Source: Azolla caroliniana (lineage: Eukaryota; Polypodiophyta). From it: a stretch of 64,000 nucleotides of DNA. The position numbers were made by a program, and so were the translations under genes. The first letter of the stretch is position 1. Every line of letters starts with the position of its first letter. This document shows, one piece after another, positions 63,857 through 64,000 of this stretch. A model generated the notes under the pieces. It was not told where the DNA came from. It did not search any database and saw only the letters and a list, made by a program, of their open reading frames with translations. The stretch covers positions 5,270,001-5,334,000 of the forward strand of contig JBHGNT010000013.1 of assembly GCA_043228905.1 (NCBI GenBank). Reading direction: 5' to 3'.

Positions 63857-64000
63857 CATTGTATGCGTTAAGCTTATTTTATATATTTGTGTAATGAACA
63901 CCTAAACACACATTACACGTGCACATTCATGTGTTAACATACACGTCTAACCATCACTCCTTTCATACGTATGCATATTGCATCTTCTCGATTTCCCTCG

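Overview
The window is eukaryotic nuclear DNA from a land plant. It is almost entirely nested, decayed retrotransposons, with no intact host gene. Plant features are copia-type primer-binding sites matching initiator tRNA-Met (TGGTATCAGAGC), telo-box-like TTTAGGG motifs inside LTRs, and a chromodomain gypsy element. The chromovirus gag zinc knuckle and integrase look like the Tcn1/sushi type, and a gag/retropepsin family resembles ones I know mainly from non-seed plants. This hints weakly at a bryophyte, lycophyte, fern or gymnosperm; the species cannot be named.

Families are named here for convenience. COP1: copia, LTR ~0.4 kb, gag starting MDRGM, extra coding region between RNase H and the 3' LTR. 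COP2: copia, LTR 0.67-0.75 kb with internal repeats. COP3: copia, LTR ~0.53 kb, gag starting MEDS. CHR: chromovirus. GAGX: a gag-only LTR element with 4-bp target duplications. There is also one LINE.

Layout. 1-848: end of an unidentified reverse-transcribing element. 849-1702: COP1 gag and LTR (minus). 1.7-6.0 kb: decayed multi-exon host-gene material with a palindromic minisatellite and an FCP1/SCP-like phosphatase pseudogene. 6.1-10.5 kb: COP1 with COP3 inserted (copy I). 10.6-11.5 kb: a tRNA-Arg(CCU) gene and decayed duplicates. 11.5-12.1 kb: gypsy retropepsin remnant. 12.1-21.0 kb: COP2-a with GAGX-A inside. 21.1-21.7 kb: COP3 integrase fragment. 21.7-24.3 kb: LINE. 24.6-33.4 kb (minus): the 3' halves of COP1, COP3 and CHR plus a 1.85-kb solo LTR. 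33.4-35.4 kb: AT-rich DNA and a divergent LTR. 35.4-63.1 kb (plus): the 5' halves of the same COP1, COP3 and CHR, carrying GAGX-B (itself carrying COP1-c), COP1-b (carrying COP2-b) and a solo LTR in CHR. 63.1-64 kb: AT-rich DNA and a tRNA-like element.

The main structural result is that one nest (COP1 containing COP3 containing CHR) appears cut inside CHR, with its 3' half lying in mirror order on the other strand. All three host/insert junctions fit back together with compatible target duplications. Copy I supplies empty sites for GAGX-B and COP1-b, and the 21.1-21.7 kb COP3 fragment supplies one for CHR, so the insertions can be ordered in time. Nearly every pol gene has stops or frameshifts. 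The most intact reading frame is the 863-codon ORF of GAGX-A.
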